Origin: Actinophytocola sp036402745
GTDB taxonomy: Bacteria; Actinomycetota; Actinomycetes; Mycobacteriales; Pseudonocardiaceae
Assembly: GCF_036402745.1 (NCBI RefSeq)
Contig: NZ_DASWSJ010000124.1
Location: forward strand, 3,052-67,051
Length of the DNA stretch: 64,000 nucleotides
Direction of reading: 5' to 3'
This document shows positions 16,229-25,052 of this stretch, one piece after another (position 1 is the stretch's first letter; every line of letters starts with the position of its first letter). Below the pieces are notes generated by a model that did no database searches, was not told where the DNA came from, and worked only from the letters and a program-made list of their open reading frames with translations. The translations under genes were made by a program, and so were the position numbers.

Positions 16229-18549
16229 CGTTCCTCCTGCGTGACGTCGGCCAGGTAGCCGAGTGCGACGAGCTCCAGAGCCGAGTGCGTGGTGCGGTAC
16301 CGCACGCCGCCGCCGGTCTGGGCGAACCAGGCCGCGGACACCGCGCGCCACACCGGCAGCGGCCGCAGCGCGCGGTACCGGCGGTAGCCGTGTTCGAGGT
16401 GCGCCGGCGGCAGCGAGCGCTGCGCGAACGGCGTGCCGGCGGCCGCGAACACCCGGCCCTCCCAGCGGCCGAACCGGTCGAGCTCGGCGCCCTCCTCGAG
16501 CACCTCCGGCTCGCCCGGTGCGCTGCCGCCCTCGGGGTACTGCTCGCCCGGCGGCCACGCGAACTCCACGCCGTCGCGGCTGATGCCCTGCGCGGTGACG
16601 CTGCCGAAGCGCACGAGGTACCGGCGGTCCCAGTCGCGCTCGTGCTCGCCGCCGAGCGGGTCGTGGCCCTCGGCCAACGCGGTGACCTGCGGCGCGTCCG
16701 CGGGCAGCGCGTCGGAGGGCACCAGCGGGGACACGCCTTCGCGCAAGGCGGCCCGCCGCCCGGCGCTGTCGACGAGATCCGACCGCGGGTGGTCGCCCGG
16801 CTCGAAGCGCAGGCCGGGGGCGTAGTCGAGCTCCGGCGGTGGCGGCGGCAGCTGCCGAGCGGGCCGAGCCGCGGCGACCGGCATGTGGCCGATCGGGAAC
16901 ATGTGGACCCAGAACAACGCCAGCGCCTGGTCGCGCTCACGGCCCGGCGCGGCGGCGGGTGCCGCCGCGGGCTGCGCGGGCGCGGGTGGGACCGCCGCGC
17001 TGTAGGCACCCTTGCGCGGCTCGGGCAGGGGGACCTCGGCGGGGCGGACGAGCGGCCGGTCGACCGGCCGGGCCGGGCCGCCACCCGCGGCCGCGCCGCC
17101 GGGTGCCGCGCCGACGCCGGGTGCCGGACCACCGACGGGTGCCACGCCGCCGGGCGCAGGGGCGCCGCCGACCATGCCGCCGGGCACGGCCGGTGCGCCG
17201 GTGAAACCCGGGCCGCCGGTGAACCCGGGGCCGCCGGTGAACCCCGGCGTGCCGCCGAACGCGGGACCGCCGCCGAACCCGGGCGCGGGTGCGCCACCGA
17301 CGGGCGGCGCGACGGGTGGCAGGCCGGCCGCCGGCCCGGCACCGGCCGGCGCCACATCGACGCCGGCGAACCCGGCCTGGACGGTCTGGCCGGTGGGCGG
17401 GGTGGGGCGGTTGTCGACGAAGTCGCCGCCGGGGCTCCAGGGGTTGTCGCCGCGGCCGGGCCCGTCGCCGATGGTGACGGGGCCGGTGACGTCCGGATGG
17501 CCGCCGGGGTCCGGGCGGGCCGGGTCGAGGGTGCCGGGGTGGCCGCCGACCAGGTCACCGGTGTTGCGCGCGGTGTCGCCGACCAGGTTGGCACCGTGAC
17601 CGCTCTGGCCACCCTGGCCACCCTGGCCGCCGGGGCCGTCGCCGACCAGGCCGGTGGCGCCGCGAGTGGTGTCGTCGACGACGTCGGTGACGCCGCGGAC
17701 GGTGTCGCCCACCGGGTTGCCGCCATGACCACCGTGACCGCCACCGTGACCGCCGCCGACCAGATCGGTGGCGCCCTGGGTCGTGCTGTCGACGAGGTTC
17801 GTGGCGTGGTGGGTGGTGCTGTCCACCACGTTGGTGACGCCTCGCACGGTGTCGCCGAGCAGGTTTCCTCCCCCGTGGGTGCCCGGGCCGCCGTGGGCGC
17901 CGGGGCCGCCGTGGTCCTGGCCCGCGCCGACCAGGTCCGGCGCGCCCGCGACCGTGTCGGTGGCCAGGGTCGACACGCCGCTCAGCAGGCTCGGGCCGTG
18001 CGTTCCGGGGTTGGCGTTGACCGGCGGCTGGACCGCGGCCATGTCGACCCCGGTGGCCGGCTGCACGGCGCTGATCAGGTTCGACTCGATGTGGGCCACG
18101 TTCGCGGACGTGCCGCGGATCGCCGTGTCCAGGCCGGCCAGGGCCGTGGGGTGGCCGGCCGCGGCGGCGGTGTGCGCGGCGTCGGAGTTCTGCGCCAGCG
18201 CGACCAGGTTGCGGACGATCTCGACCTTGGCCGTGCCGACCTGGCTGGCCGCGTGCTCGAGGCGGTCGGCGGCGTCGTTCATACCGCGGACGGTGCCCGT
18301 GAGGTGCCCGGAGTCGGGCTCGACGAACGCCTGCCAGTGCTGCGCGGCGGCGGTGCCCGTGTCGCCCTGGACGGCACCCAGCGCGGTGCGGACGGTGGTG
18401 TCCGCGTCCGTGGTGAGCGTGGTCATGCTGGTGGCCGCGTCGCGCCAGGCCTGGGCCGAGCGGGCCATGGCCTCCTCGTCGGCCTGCGGCCAGGCCACGC
18501 CGGCCTGCGTGGCGACGGCGGCGAGCTCGGGGGGCAGTTCGATACCCAT
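16225..18549 (-). CDS. T7SS-type polymorphic toxin with C-terminal TNT (NAD+ glycohydrolase) domain
   Basis: The 774-residue protein has three parts. Residues 1-165 are a helical WXG100/CpnT-like N-domain (ELPPELAAVATQAGVAWPQA). Residues 166-590 are a Gly/Pro/Asp-rich linker with degenerate repeats of GDTVRGVT..VVD.TT..AT.LVG and of GGPGFT. Residues about 659-774 match the TNT domain (DUF4237): WPPGEQYP, DRFG (691-694), GTPFAQRSLPP (705-715), AWFAQTGGGVRY (about 741-751). TNT of M. tuberculosis CpnT destroys NAD+ in target cells. The family usually has Gln before the final Tyr; here it is Arg750, so activity needs testing. It starts 3 nt after the WXG100-like gene and overlaps the immunity gene. 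No classical signal peptide is present. Confidence 0.85.
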   Translation of the reverse strand: MGIELPPELAAVATQAGVAWPQADEEAMARSAQAWRDAATSMTTLTTDADTTVRTALGAVQGDTGTAAAQHWQAFVEPDSGHLTGTVRGMNDAADRLEHAASQVGTAKVEIVRNLVALAQNSDAAHTAAAAGHPTALAGLDTAIRGTSANVAHIESNLISAVQPATGVDMAAVQPPVNANPGTHGPSLLSGVSTLATDTVAGAPDLVGAGQDHGGPGAHGGPGTHGGGNLLGDTVRGVTNVVDSTTHHATNLVDSTTQGATDLVGGGHGGGHGGHGGNPVGDTVRGVTDVVDDTTRGATGLVGDGPGGQGGQGGQSGHGANLVGDTARNTGDLVGGHPGTLDPARPDPGGHPDVTGPVTIGDGPGRGDNPWSPGGDFVDNRPTPPTGQTVQAGFAGVDVAPAGAGPAAGLPPVAPPVGGAPAPGFGGGPAFGGTPGFTGGPGFTGGPGFTGAPAVPGGMVGGAPAPGGVAPVGGPAPGVGAAPGGAAAGGGPARPVDRPLVRPAEVPLPEPRKGAYSAAVPPAPAQPAAAPAAAPGRERDQALALFWVHMFPIGHMPVAAARPARQLPPPPPELDYAPGLRFEPGDHPRSDLVDSAGRRAALREGVSPLVPSDALPADAPQVTALAEGHDPLGGEHERDWDRRYLVRFGSVTAQGISRDGVEFAWPPGEQYPEGGSAPGEPEVLEEGAELDRFGRWEGRVFAAAGTPFAQRSLPPAHLEHGYRRYRALRPLPVWRAVSAAWFAQTGGGVRYRTTHSALELVALGYLADVTQEER

Positions 18550-18552
18550 GGC

Positions 18553-18885
18553 CTACGCCTCGGCGATGTCGGGGCCGGCGGCCCGCAGCCGGTCGACGCC
18601 GCCCTGGTCGTCGCTGGTGTACTGGGCGGCCGTGCCAGCGAACCGGGCGCCGACCCCGCCGAGCTGTTCTGGCAGCGACCCGAGCTGGGTGACCGTGGCG
18701 TCGGCCGGCCCGGCGTGCGCGGACCCGAAGCTCTGGCCGACGGCGTCGGCACCCCAGCACCGCCCGTTCTCGGCGAGCGTCTCGGTGAGCGTGCGGTGGA
18801 TCGCGCCGACCCGGCCGGCGAGCCCGTCGAACTGGCCCGCCTCCGTGGCCAGCCGCTCGGCGTCGGCGGTGTACCCGTCGTTCAT
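18553..18885 (-). CDS. WXG100-like (Esx) protein
   Basis: A 110-residue helical-hairpin protein. The turn between its two helices contains CWGADAVGQSFGSAH (Trp44-Gly45) instead of a strict W-x-G, as in other Esx-like partners of CpnT-type toxins. The C-terminus carries Tyr89-x3-Asp93 (YTSDD), the YxxxD/E signal recognised by type VII secretion. It probably dimerises with the N-domain of the toxin and escorts it to the ESX channel. The ATG at 18885 overlaps the stop of the YbaB-like gene by 4 bp, and the toxin starts 3 nt after its stop. Confidence 0.8.
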   Translation of the reverse strand: MNDGYTADAERLATEAGQFDGLAGRVGAIHRTLTETLAENGRCWGADAVGQSFGSAHAGPADATVTQLGSLPEQLGGVGARFAGTAAQYTSDDQGGVDRLRAAGPDIAEA

Positions 18886-19316
18886 CGCTGCTTACCCCCG
18901 GCCCGCATCCAGCTGAGATCCTCGAAGGTCTCCTCGGCATCCGGCGGCTCCGGCTTGAGCTCCGCCGGGGTGAGATCGGCCGTGCCGCGCAGCAACGCCT
19001 CCGGGTCGGTGTCCGGCGGCAGCACGGGCGCGAGGGCCTGGCCGGCCGCGCGACCGACCTTGGCCGCCGCGGCGGCGGTGAGCGCGACGACGGTCCGGGC
19101 CAGCTCGTGCGGGCGCAGCTGCCGGTAGGCGTTGTCGACGATGACCAGCCCGACGAGCTGCCCGGTGGCCCCGACCGTGACGGTGACCAGCCCGTCCTCG
19201 CTGGCGGCCGACTCCTGGATGGCGGCGAGCTTGCGCTGCACGGCGCCGAGTTGATCCCGGCTGCGGCGGTAGCCCGCCAGCAGTTCCTCGACCTGGGCTC
19301 GGTGGTCAGCCTCCAC
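18882..19316 (-). CDS. YbaB/EbfC-like protein of the T7SS toxin operon
   Basis: The 144-residue protein has the YbaB/EbfC pattern: a helical N-terminus (LLAGYRRSRDQLGAVQRKLA), a two-strand centre (DGLVTVTVGATGQLVGLVI), a helix (LARTVVALTAAAAAKVGRAA) and a Pro/Glu-rich tail. YbaB proteins bind DNA as dimers, but versions found with Esx genes in actinomycetes may instead act as secretion chaperones; the role here is unknown. The GTG at 19316 follows GGAGG. It is the first gene of a four-gene operon ending in the toxin and immunity genes and lies 90 bp downstream of cbiZ. Confidence 0.72.
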   Translation of the reverse strand: MEADHRAQVEELLAGYRRSRDQLGAVQRKLAAIQESAASEDGLVTVTVGATGQLVGLVIVDNAYRQLRPHELARTVVALTAAAAAKVGRAAGQALAPVLPPDTDPEALLRGTADLTPAELKPEPPDAEETFEDLSWMRAGGKQR

Positions 19317-19406
19317 GGCTACCTCCGGTGGGGTGACGGCATGGTCGTCGGTCTCGTGTTGGACGCGTGTCCTGGCGAGCCGGTTCCCGTGGGTTTCGGT
19401 TCGTTA

Positions 19407-20015
19407 TTACCGGAGCGCGGCGAGTACCGCAGCGTGGACCACGCGGGCCAGCGCGCCACCGATCGGCGAGCGAGGGCCGCCGAACGGCTCCGCGGCGCCC
19501 TCGGGCGGGCACAGGATCGCCGTCGCGTCGGTGCTCGTGCCGGTGCCGGGCACGCCCGCCTCCCACAACGCCTGCGCCTTGGCCTCCGCGACCGTGGCCA
19601 CGGCGTTCACGAGCGCGGCGGGGGACAGCCGAACGGGAAGCAGGCACACCGCGTTGATCGTTCCCGGGCCCGGCAGCGCTACCTCGGCCGGCGCGGCGGC
19701 CCACGTCGGGTGGGCGCCGATGCCCGTGGTGACCGACGCGTGCACCTCGCCGTCGGACCGGTGGACCACCTCGCGGACGTCCACGGCGGTGAGGAACCCG
19801 GTGCCCGCACCCGTCAGGCCCAGCGCGGCGGCGATCTCCGCCAGGTGCACGTCCGGGTCCTGCCGGTCGTAGGCGTGGGAGACCGACGCGTTCACCACCC
19901 ACCGCCGCAGGCCGAGGCCGCCGCCCAGCGAGCCCGACGACACGGCCAGCATCGGCGCCGGCAGCCGCCACACCAGCACCGCGTCGCCGGCGACGGTGGC
20001 CAGCTCGGGTGTCAC
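19407..20015 (-). CDS. cbiZ: adenosylcobinamide amidohydrolase
   Basis: A 202-residue protein with the CbiZ layout: SSGSLGGGLG near residue 30, a VSHAYDRQDP segment, a FLTAVDVREVV strand, and the GTGTSTDATAIL block near residue 165 followed by a helix rich in small residues. CbiZ cleaves adenosylcobinamide to adenosylcobyric acid so that salvaged corrinoids can re-enter B12 synthesis. The GTG at 20015 follows AAGGAG and overlaps the stop of the GNAT gene by 4 bp. A B12-dependent methylmalonyl-CoA mutase is encoded 24 kb away. Confidence 0.75.
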   Translation of the reverse strand: MTPELATVAGDAVLVWRLPAPMLAVSSGSLGGGLGLRRWVVNASVSHAYDRQDPDVHLAEIAAALGLTGAGTGFLTAVDVREVVHRSDGEVHASVTTGIGAHPTWAAAPAEVALPGPGTINAVCLLPVRLSPAALVNAVATVAEAKAQALWEAGVPGTGTSTDATAILCPPEGAAEPFGGPRSPIGGALARVVHAAVLAALR

Positions 20016-20563
20016 CGGATCTCCTTGCGTACCAACGCCCGTCGCGTGCCGCGCCGGTCGAGGAGGGTGAAGCCCGCGGCGAGGAACATGTCGAGCGTGC
20101 CGTGGTAGAGGTCGCCCGACGAGCGCCGGGCGCCCTCGGTGTCGACCGGGTGCCCCTCGACCGCGTCGGCGCCCCGGCGAGCGGCGAAGTCGACGGCCGA
20201 GGAGAGCAGCGTGGCGGCGAGCCCGCGGCCACGGGCGCCGCGGTGGACGAAGAAGCACGTCACCGACCACGTCCCCGCGCCGGCGTCGGACGCGCTGATC
20301 TTCGACGTCGCCAGGCGCGGGTACGCCGACCGCGGGGCCACCGCGACCCAGCCGACCGGGTCGTCGCCGTCGAGCGCCAGGAGCCCGAGCGGGCTGCCGA
20401 GCCGCTCGCGCAGGAACGAGCGGTTGCCCGCGCCCCAGCCGGACCGGACCTCGGCGTGCGGCCGCATGAACCACGTGCACCAGCAGCCGCCGACGGTCTT
20501 GTTGGCACTGAACAACGTCTCCAGCGACGGCCACGTCCGCGGGGTCAGCTCGACGATGTCCAC
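20012..20563 (-). CDS. GNAT-family N-acetyltransferase
   Basis: A 183-residue GNAT protein. The acetyl-CoA-binding pyrophosphate loop is RGARGRGLAATLL, preceded by the beta-4 strand WSVTCFFVHR. An N-terminal CWCTWFM Cys/Trp cluster is shared with a subgroup of uncharacterised actinobacterial acetyltransferases. Substrate unknown. It follows the HMG-CoA lyase gene by 3 nt and overlaps cbiZ by 4 bp, so it is in the middle of a leftward operon. Confidence 0.85.
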   Translation of the reverse strand: MDIVELTPRTWPSLETLFSANKTVGGCWCTWFMRPHAEVRSGWGAGNRSFLRERLGSPLGLLALDGDDPVGWVAVAPRSAYPRLATSKISASDAGAGTWSVTCFFVHRGARGRGLAATLLSSAVDFAARRGADAVEGHPVDTEGARRSSGDLYHGTLDMFLAAGFTLLDRRGTRRALVRKEIR

Positions 20564-20566
20564 CCG

Positions 20567-21508
20567 TCAGCCGCGCAGGGCGCGCACCACGCGGGACGGG
20601 CTCGGCCGGCCGAGCGTGCCGGCGAGCCAGGCACTCGTGTCGGCGAGCCTGTCGAGGTCGACGCCGGTCGAGACGCCGAGGCCGTCGAGCAGCCAGACCA
20701 GGTCCTCGGTGGCCAGGTTGCCGGTGGCCGACTCCGCGTACGGGCACCCGCCGAGTCCGCCGGCGGAGGAGTCGACCGTGGTGACTCCGTGCCGCAGCGA
20801 CTCGAGCGTGTTGGCGAGCGCCTGGCCGTACGTGTCGTGGAAGTGCACCGCCAGCGCGGACATCGGCACGCCCGCGGCGCCGAACAGACCGAGCAGCGCG
20901 GCGACCTGGCCCGTGGTGGCCACGCCGATCGTGTCGCCGAGGGAGAGCTGCGAGCAGCCCAGGTCGAGCAGCCGCCGGCCGACCGAGACGACGGCTGCCG
21001 GGTCGACCGCGCCCTCCCACGGGTCGCCGAAGCACATCGACACGTACCCGCGCACGTCCAGCCCCTCGGCCACGGCGCGGGAGACCACCGGGTCGAACAT
21101 GGCGAACTGCTCGTCGAGCGTGCGGTTGAGGTTGCGGTTGGCGAAGGTCTCGGTGGCGCTGCCGAAGATGGCGATGTGCCGCACGCCGGCCGCGAGCGCG
21201 CGGTCGAGCCCGCGCTCGTTGGGCACCAGCACCGGGTAGCGCACACCGTCCCGCATGGACAGTCCGGCGAGCAGCGACTCGGCGTCGGCCAGCTGCGGCA
21301 CCCACTTGGGGTGCACGAAGCTGGTGGCCTCGATGGTGGTGAGGCCGGCGTCCGCGAGCCGGTCGAGGAACTCGAGCTTCACCCCGACCGGCACGACCGC
21401 CGACTCGTTCTGCAGGCCGTCGCGCGGCCCGACCTCCCAGATCGTGACCGTGTCCGGCAGGCCGTCGGCCGGCACCCGGACCGGCAGCCCGAGCTCCCGC
21501 GCGGTCAA
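20567..21508 (-). CDS. hydroxymethylglutaryl-CoA lyase
   Basis: The 313-residue TIM-barrel enzyme splits HMG-CoA into acetoacetate and acetyl-CoA in leucine breakdown. Motifs are WEVGPRDGLQNE (metal Asp and catalytic Arg), EATSFVHPKWVPQLAD, AVHFHDTYGQALAN (metal His pair) and GGLGGCPYAESATGN with the flexible-loop Cys. Start TTG 21508 lies 1 nt after the PH-domain gene's stop, so translation is coupled. A DRE-TIM enzyme with another substrate is possible but less likely given the GGCPYA loop. Confidence 0.92.
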   Translation of the reverse strand: MTARELGLPVRVPADGLPDTVTIWEVGPRDGLQNESAVVPVGVKLEFLDRLADAGLTTIEATSFVHPKWVPQLADAESLLAGLSMRDGVRYPVLVPNERGLDRALAAGVRHIAIFGSATETFANRNLNRTLDEQFAMFDPVVSRAVAEGLDVRGYVSMCFGDPWEGAVDPAAVVSVGRRLLDLGCSQLSLGDTIGVATTGQVAALLGLFGAAGVPMSALAVHFHDTYGQALANTLESLRHGVTTVDSSAGGLGGCPYAESATGNLATEDLVWLLDGLGVSTGVDLDRLADTSAWLAGTLGRPSPSRVVRALRG

Positions 21509-21509
21509 C

Positions 21510-22076
21510 TCAGCGGCCCCGCGGGTCGCCCTGCGGCGGGTAGGGCTGGGTGCCCTGCTGGTACTGCTGGCTGCCGCGGCCGAAGTCGTCGTGCGGGTTG
21601 TCGTTGACCTCGCGGTAGATCAGCGTGTGGACCTTCTCGACCTTGGGGATGTCGTCGAACTCCAGCGGCTCCTGCGAGGCCGACTCGATGATCAGCGTGC
21701 CGCAGCCGAAGATGCGGTCGACCAGGCCGTGCTCGAACCGGACGCTGTTGATGCGGCCGAGCGGGATGTCGATGCCGGTGCGGTTGATCACGCCCTCGCG
21801 CGCCATGACGCGGTCGGTGGTGACGATGAAGTGGGTGGTCCGCCAGCGGATGAACGGCACGAAGAACAGCCAGCTGAGGATGGCCAGGCCGATGACCGCG
21901 ATCGCGATCCAGGCGACCATGTTCCAGGACTGGTCCTGAACCAGGATGGCGAGCCAGATGCCGACCGCGAGCGTGACGATCAGCACGAGATAGGGCACCA
22001 GAAGCATCTTCCAGTGCGAGTGCTTGTGGAGAATGACGCGCTCGCCGTCGCTGAGCAGATCATCTGGATAGGGCAC
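21510..22076 (-). CDS. PH-domain (bPH2) membrane protein
   Basis: The 188-residue protein has two adjacent membrane helices (about 24-45 and 53-72) followed by a bacterial PH domain (WRTTHFIVTTDRVMAREGVI, IPLGRINSVRFEHGLVDRIF, CGTLIIESASQEPLEFDDIP) facing the cytoplasm and a Gln/Pro/Gly-rich tail. It corresponds to Rv3278c, beside birA. GTG 22076 follows GGGAGG; an earlier in-frame start at 22133 has no site. Function is unknown; bPH2 proteins are membrane-associated. Confidence 0.88.
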   Translation of the reverse strand: MPYPDDLLSDGERVILHKHSHWKMLLVPYLVLIVTLAVGIWLAILVQDQSWNMVAWIAIAVIGLAILSWLFFVPFIRWRTTHFIVTTDRVMAREGVINRTGIDIPLGRINSVRFEHGLVDRIFGCGTLIIESASQEPLEFDDIPKVEKVHTLIYREVNDNPHDDFGRGSQQYQQGTQPYPPQGDPRGR

Positions 22077-22160
22077 GGCGTCCTCCCGTAAGCGCCTCGC
22101 CGATGTGACGCGGTAACCGTACCGGCGAGGCAAGCGTCCGGGCGCCCGGACCGGTAAAGC

Positions 22161-22988
22161 TCAGGCCTCGTTTTTCAGATGGACCACGTCGCCCGCGGCC
22201 AGAGGGGTGGCCGTGCCGTCGTCGAGCTTGATCAGGAGCCGCCCGTCGGTGTCGACGTCGACCGCGACGCCGAGGTGGGCCGAGCCGTCCGGCAGCTCCG
22301 CGCGCACCCGCTGGCCGATGGTGCCGCAGGCCTCGCGGTAGCCGGTGAGCACGCCGCTGCGCTCGACGTCGCCGTCGGACAGCCGCCAGGCCGCCTCCAG
22401 CTCGACGAACGCCCGCAGCCACCCGGCGGCGAACGCGGTGCGGCCGGCGGTGGAGCCGGCTTGCTCCAGCGAGGTGGCGGGCAGTCCGCCCGGCCCGGCC
22501 GGGATGTCCTCGTCGAGGGCCCTGACGTTGACGCCGATGCCGACGACCACGGCCTGCGCGGCGCCGTCCGGGGTGGCCTCGGACAGGATGCCGGCGCACT
22601 TGGCGCCGTCGATCATGAGGTCGTTGGGCCACTTGAGGGTGGCCGCGACGCCGGCGACCTCCTTGGCGGCGTGCACGAGCGCGAGGCCGGCGACCATGCC
22701 GAGCGTGCCCAGCCGCGCGGCCGGCACGGCGGAGGGCCGCAGCAGCACGGACAGGTAGACCCCGGTCCCGGGCGGCGAGACCCACTGCCGGTCGCGCCGG
22801 CCCCGCCCGCCGGTCTGCGTGTCCGCGAGGAGCACGGTCCGGTCCGCGGCCCCGTCCCGGACCGCGGCGAGGAGATCGGCATTGGTGGACCCGGTACTCG
22901 CGACGACGTCCAGCGCCGCGTAGGGACCGTTCGGCGCCACCAGCTGCTCCCGAAGGGCCAGCACGTCCAACTCGTCATGTCCGGTCAC
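22161..22988 (-). CDS. birA: biotin--[acetyl-CoA-carboxylase] ligase
   Basis: The 275-residue enzyme activates biotin as biotinyl-AMP and transfers it to the lysine of carboxylase carrier domains. It shows STGSTNADLL, the adenylate loop GGRGRRDRQWVSPP, and KWPNDLMIDGAKCAGIL, plus the C-terminal SH3-like cap. There is no N-terminal helix-turn-helix, so it is a type I ligase and not a repressor. Its likely target, AccA3, is encoded 6 kb downstream, and accD5 is divergent. GTG 22988 lies 6 nt after TAGGTT with no ribosome site. Confidence 0.96.
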   Translation of the reverse strand: MTGHDELDVLALREQLVAPNGPYAALDVVASTGSTNADLLAAVRDGAADRTVLLADTQTGGRGRRDRQWVSPPGTGVYLSVLLRPSAVPAARLGTLGMVAGLALVHAAKEVAGVAATLKWPNDLMIDGAKCAGILSEATPDGAAQAVVVGIGVNVRALDEDIPAGPGGLPATSLEQAGSTAGRTAFAAGWLRAFVELEAAWRLSDGDVERSGVLTGYREACGTIGQRVRAELPDGSAHLGVAVDVDTDGRLLIKLDDGTATPLAAGDVVHLKNEA

Positions 22989-22994
22989 CCGCTC

Positions 22995-23000
22995 AACCTA
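22995..23000 (-). promoter_or_regulatory. -10 box for leaderless birA
   Basis: TAGGTT on the minus strand, 6 nt before GTG 22988. Confidence 0.6.
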
Positions 23001-23046
23001 CCGGGACGACAGTTGGTGAACAGGTCGTCTCCGCCGGCCTTCCGGT

Positions 23047-23063
23047 GATCGTCGAGGACGATC
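23047..23063. promoter_or_regulatory. palindrome GATCGTC-GAG-GACGATC, possible operator
   Basis: Perfect 7-bp arms around 3 nt in the birA-accD5 spacer, about 54-70 bp upstream of the accD5 -10 box. It could bind a dimeric regulator of either gene. Confidence 0.4.
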
Positions 23064-23116
23064 GGTGCGGCCGGCGCAGTGACCTAAGCAACGCGTCGGG
23101 GTCGGGGACCACTGGC

Positions 23117-23122
23117 TAGGCT
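23117..23122 (+). promoter_or_regulatory. -10 box of accD5
   Basis: TAGGCT lies 20 nt before the ATG at 23143 and leaves a short leader with GGAGGA. Confidence 0.5.
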
Positions 23123-23142
23123 CGCGAGTCGGAGGACATGAC

Positions 23143-24776
<1,634 letters not shown>

Positions 24777-24780
<4 letters not shown>

Positions 24781-24989
24781 GCGAGGAAACCAGGCCTGTA
24801 CTGCGGATCGTCCGGGGTGCGCCGGACGACGTGGAGGTCGCGGCGCTCACCGCGGCCGTCGTCGCGCTCGGGGCGGTTCGTGGCGCCGAGGCGGAACCGG
24901 CGGGCCGGTCCCGGTGGTCGGACCGGGGTTCGCTGGTGCGTGCCGAGCTGCGGCGCGGGCCCGGGGCGTGGCGCGCGTCGGCCTACTGA
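24777..24989 (+). CDS. accE: acyl-CoA carboxylase epsilon subunit
   Basis: A 70-residue protein starting inside the accD5 stop codon. It has the short epsilon signature VLRIVRGAPDDVEVAALTAA and ends with a Trp/Arg-rich stretch. The epsilon subunit bridges the alpha and beta subunits and raises activity of actinobacterial carboxylases. Coupled translation with accD5 and synteny with Rv3281 support the call despite its small size. Confidence 0.9.
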
Positions 24990-25052
24990 CCGCGACCGGC
25001 ACACTTCCCCGACCGGCCGGCGAACCGCCGGACGGAAGGGATCACGAGGAGC

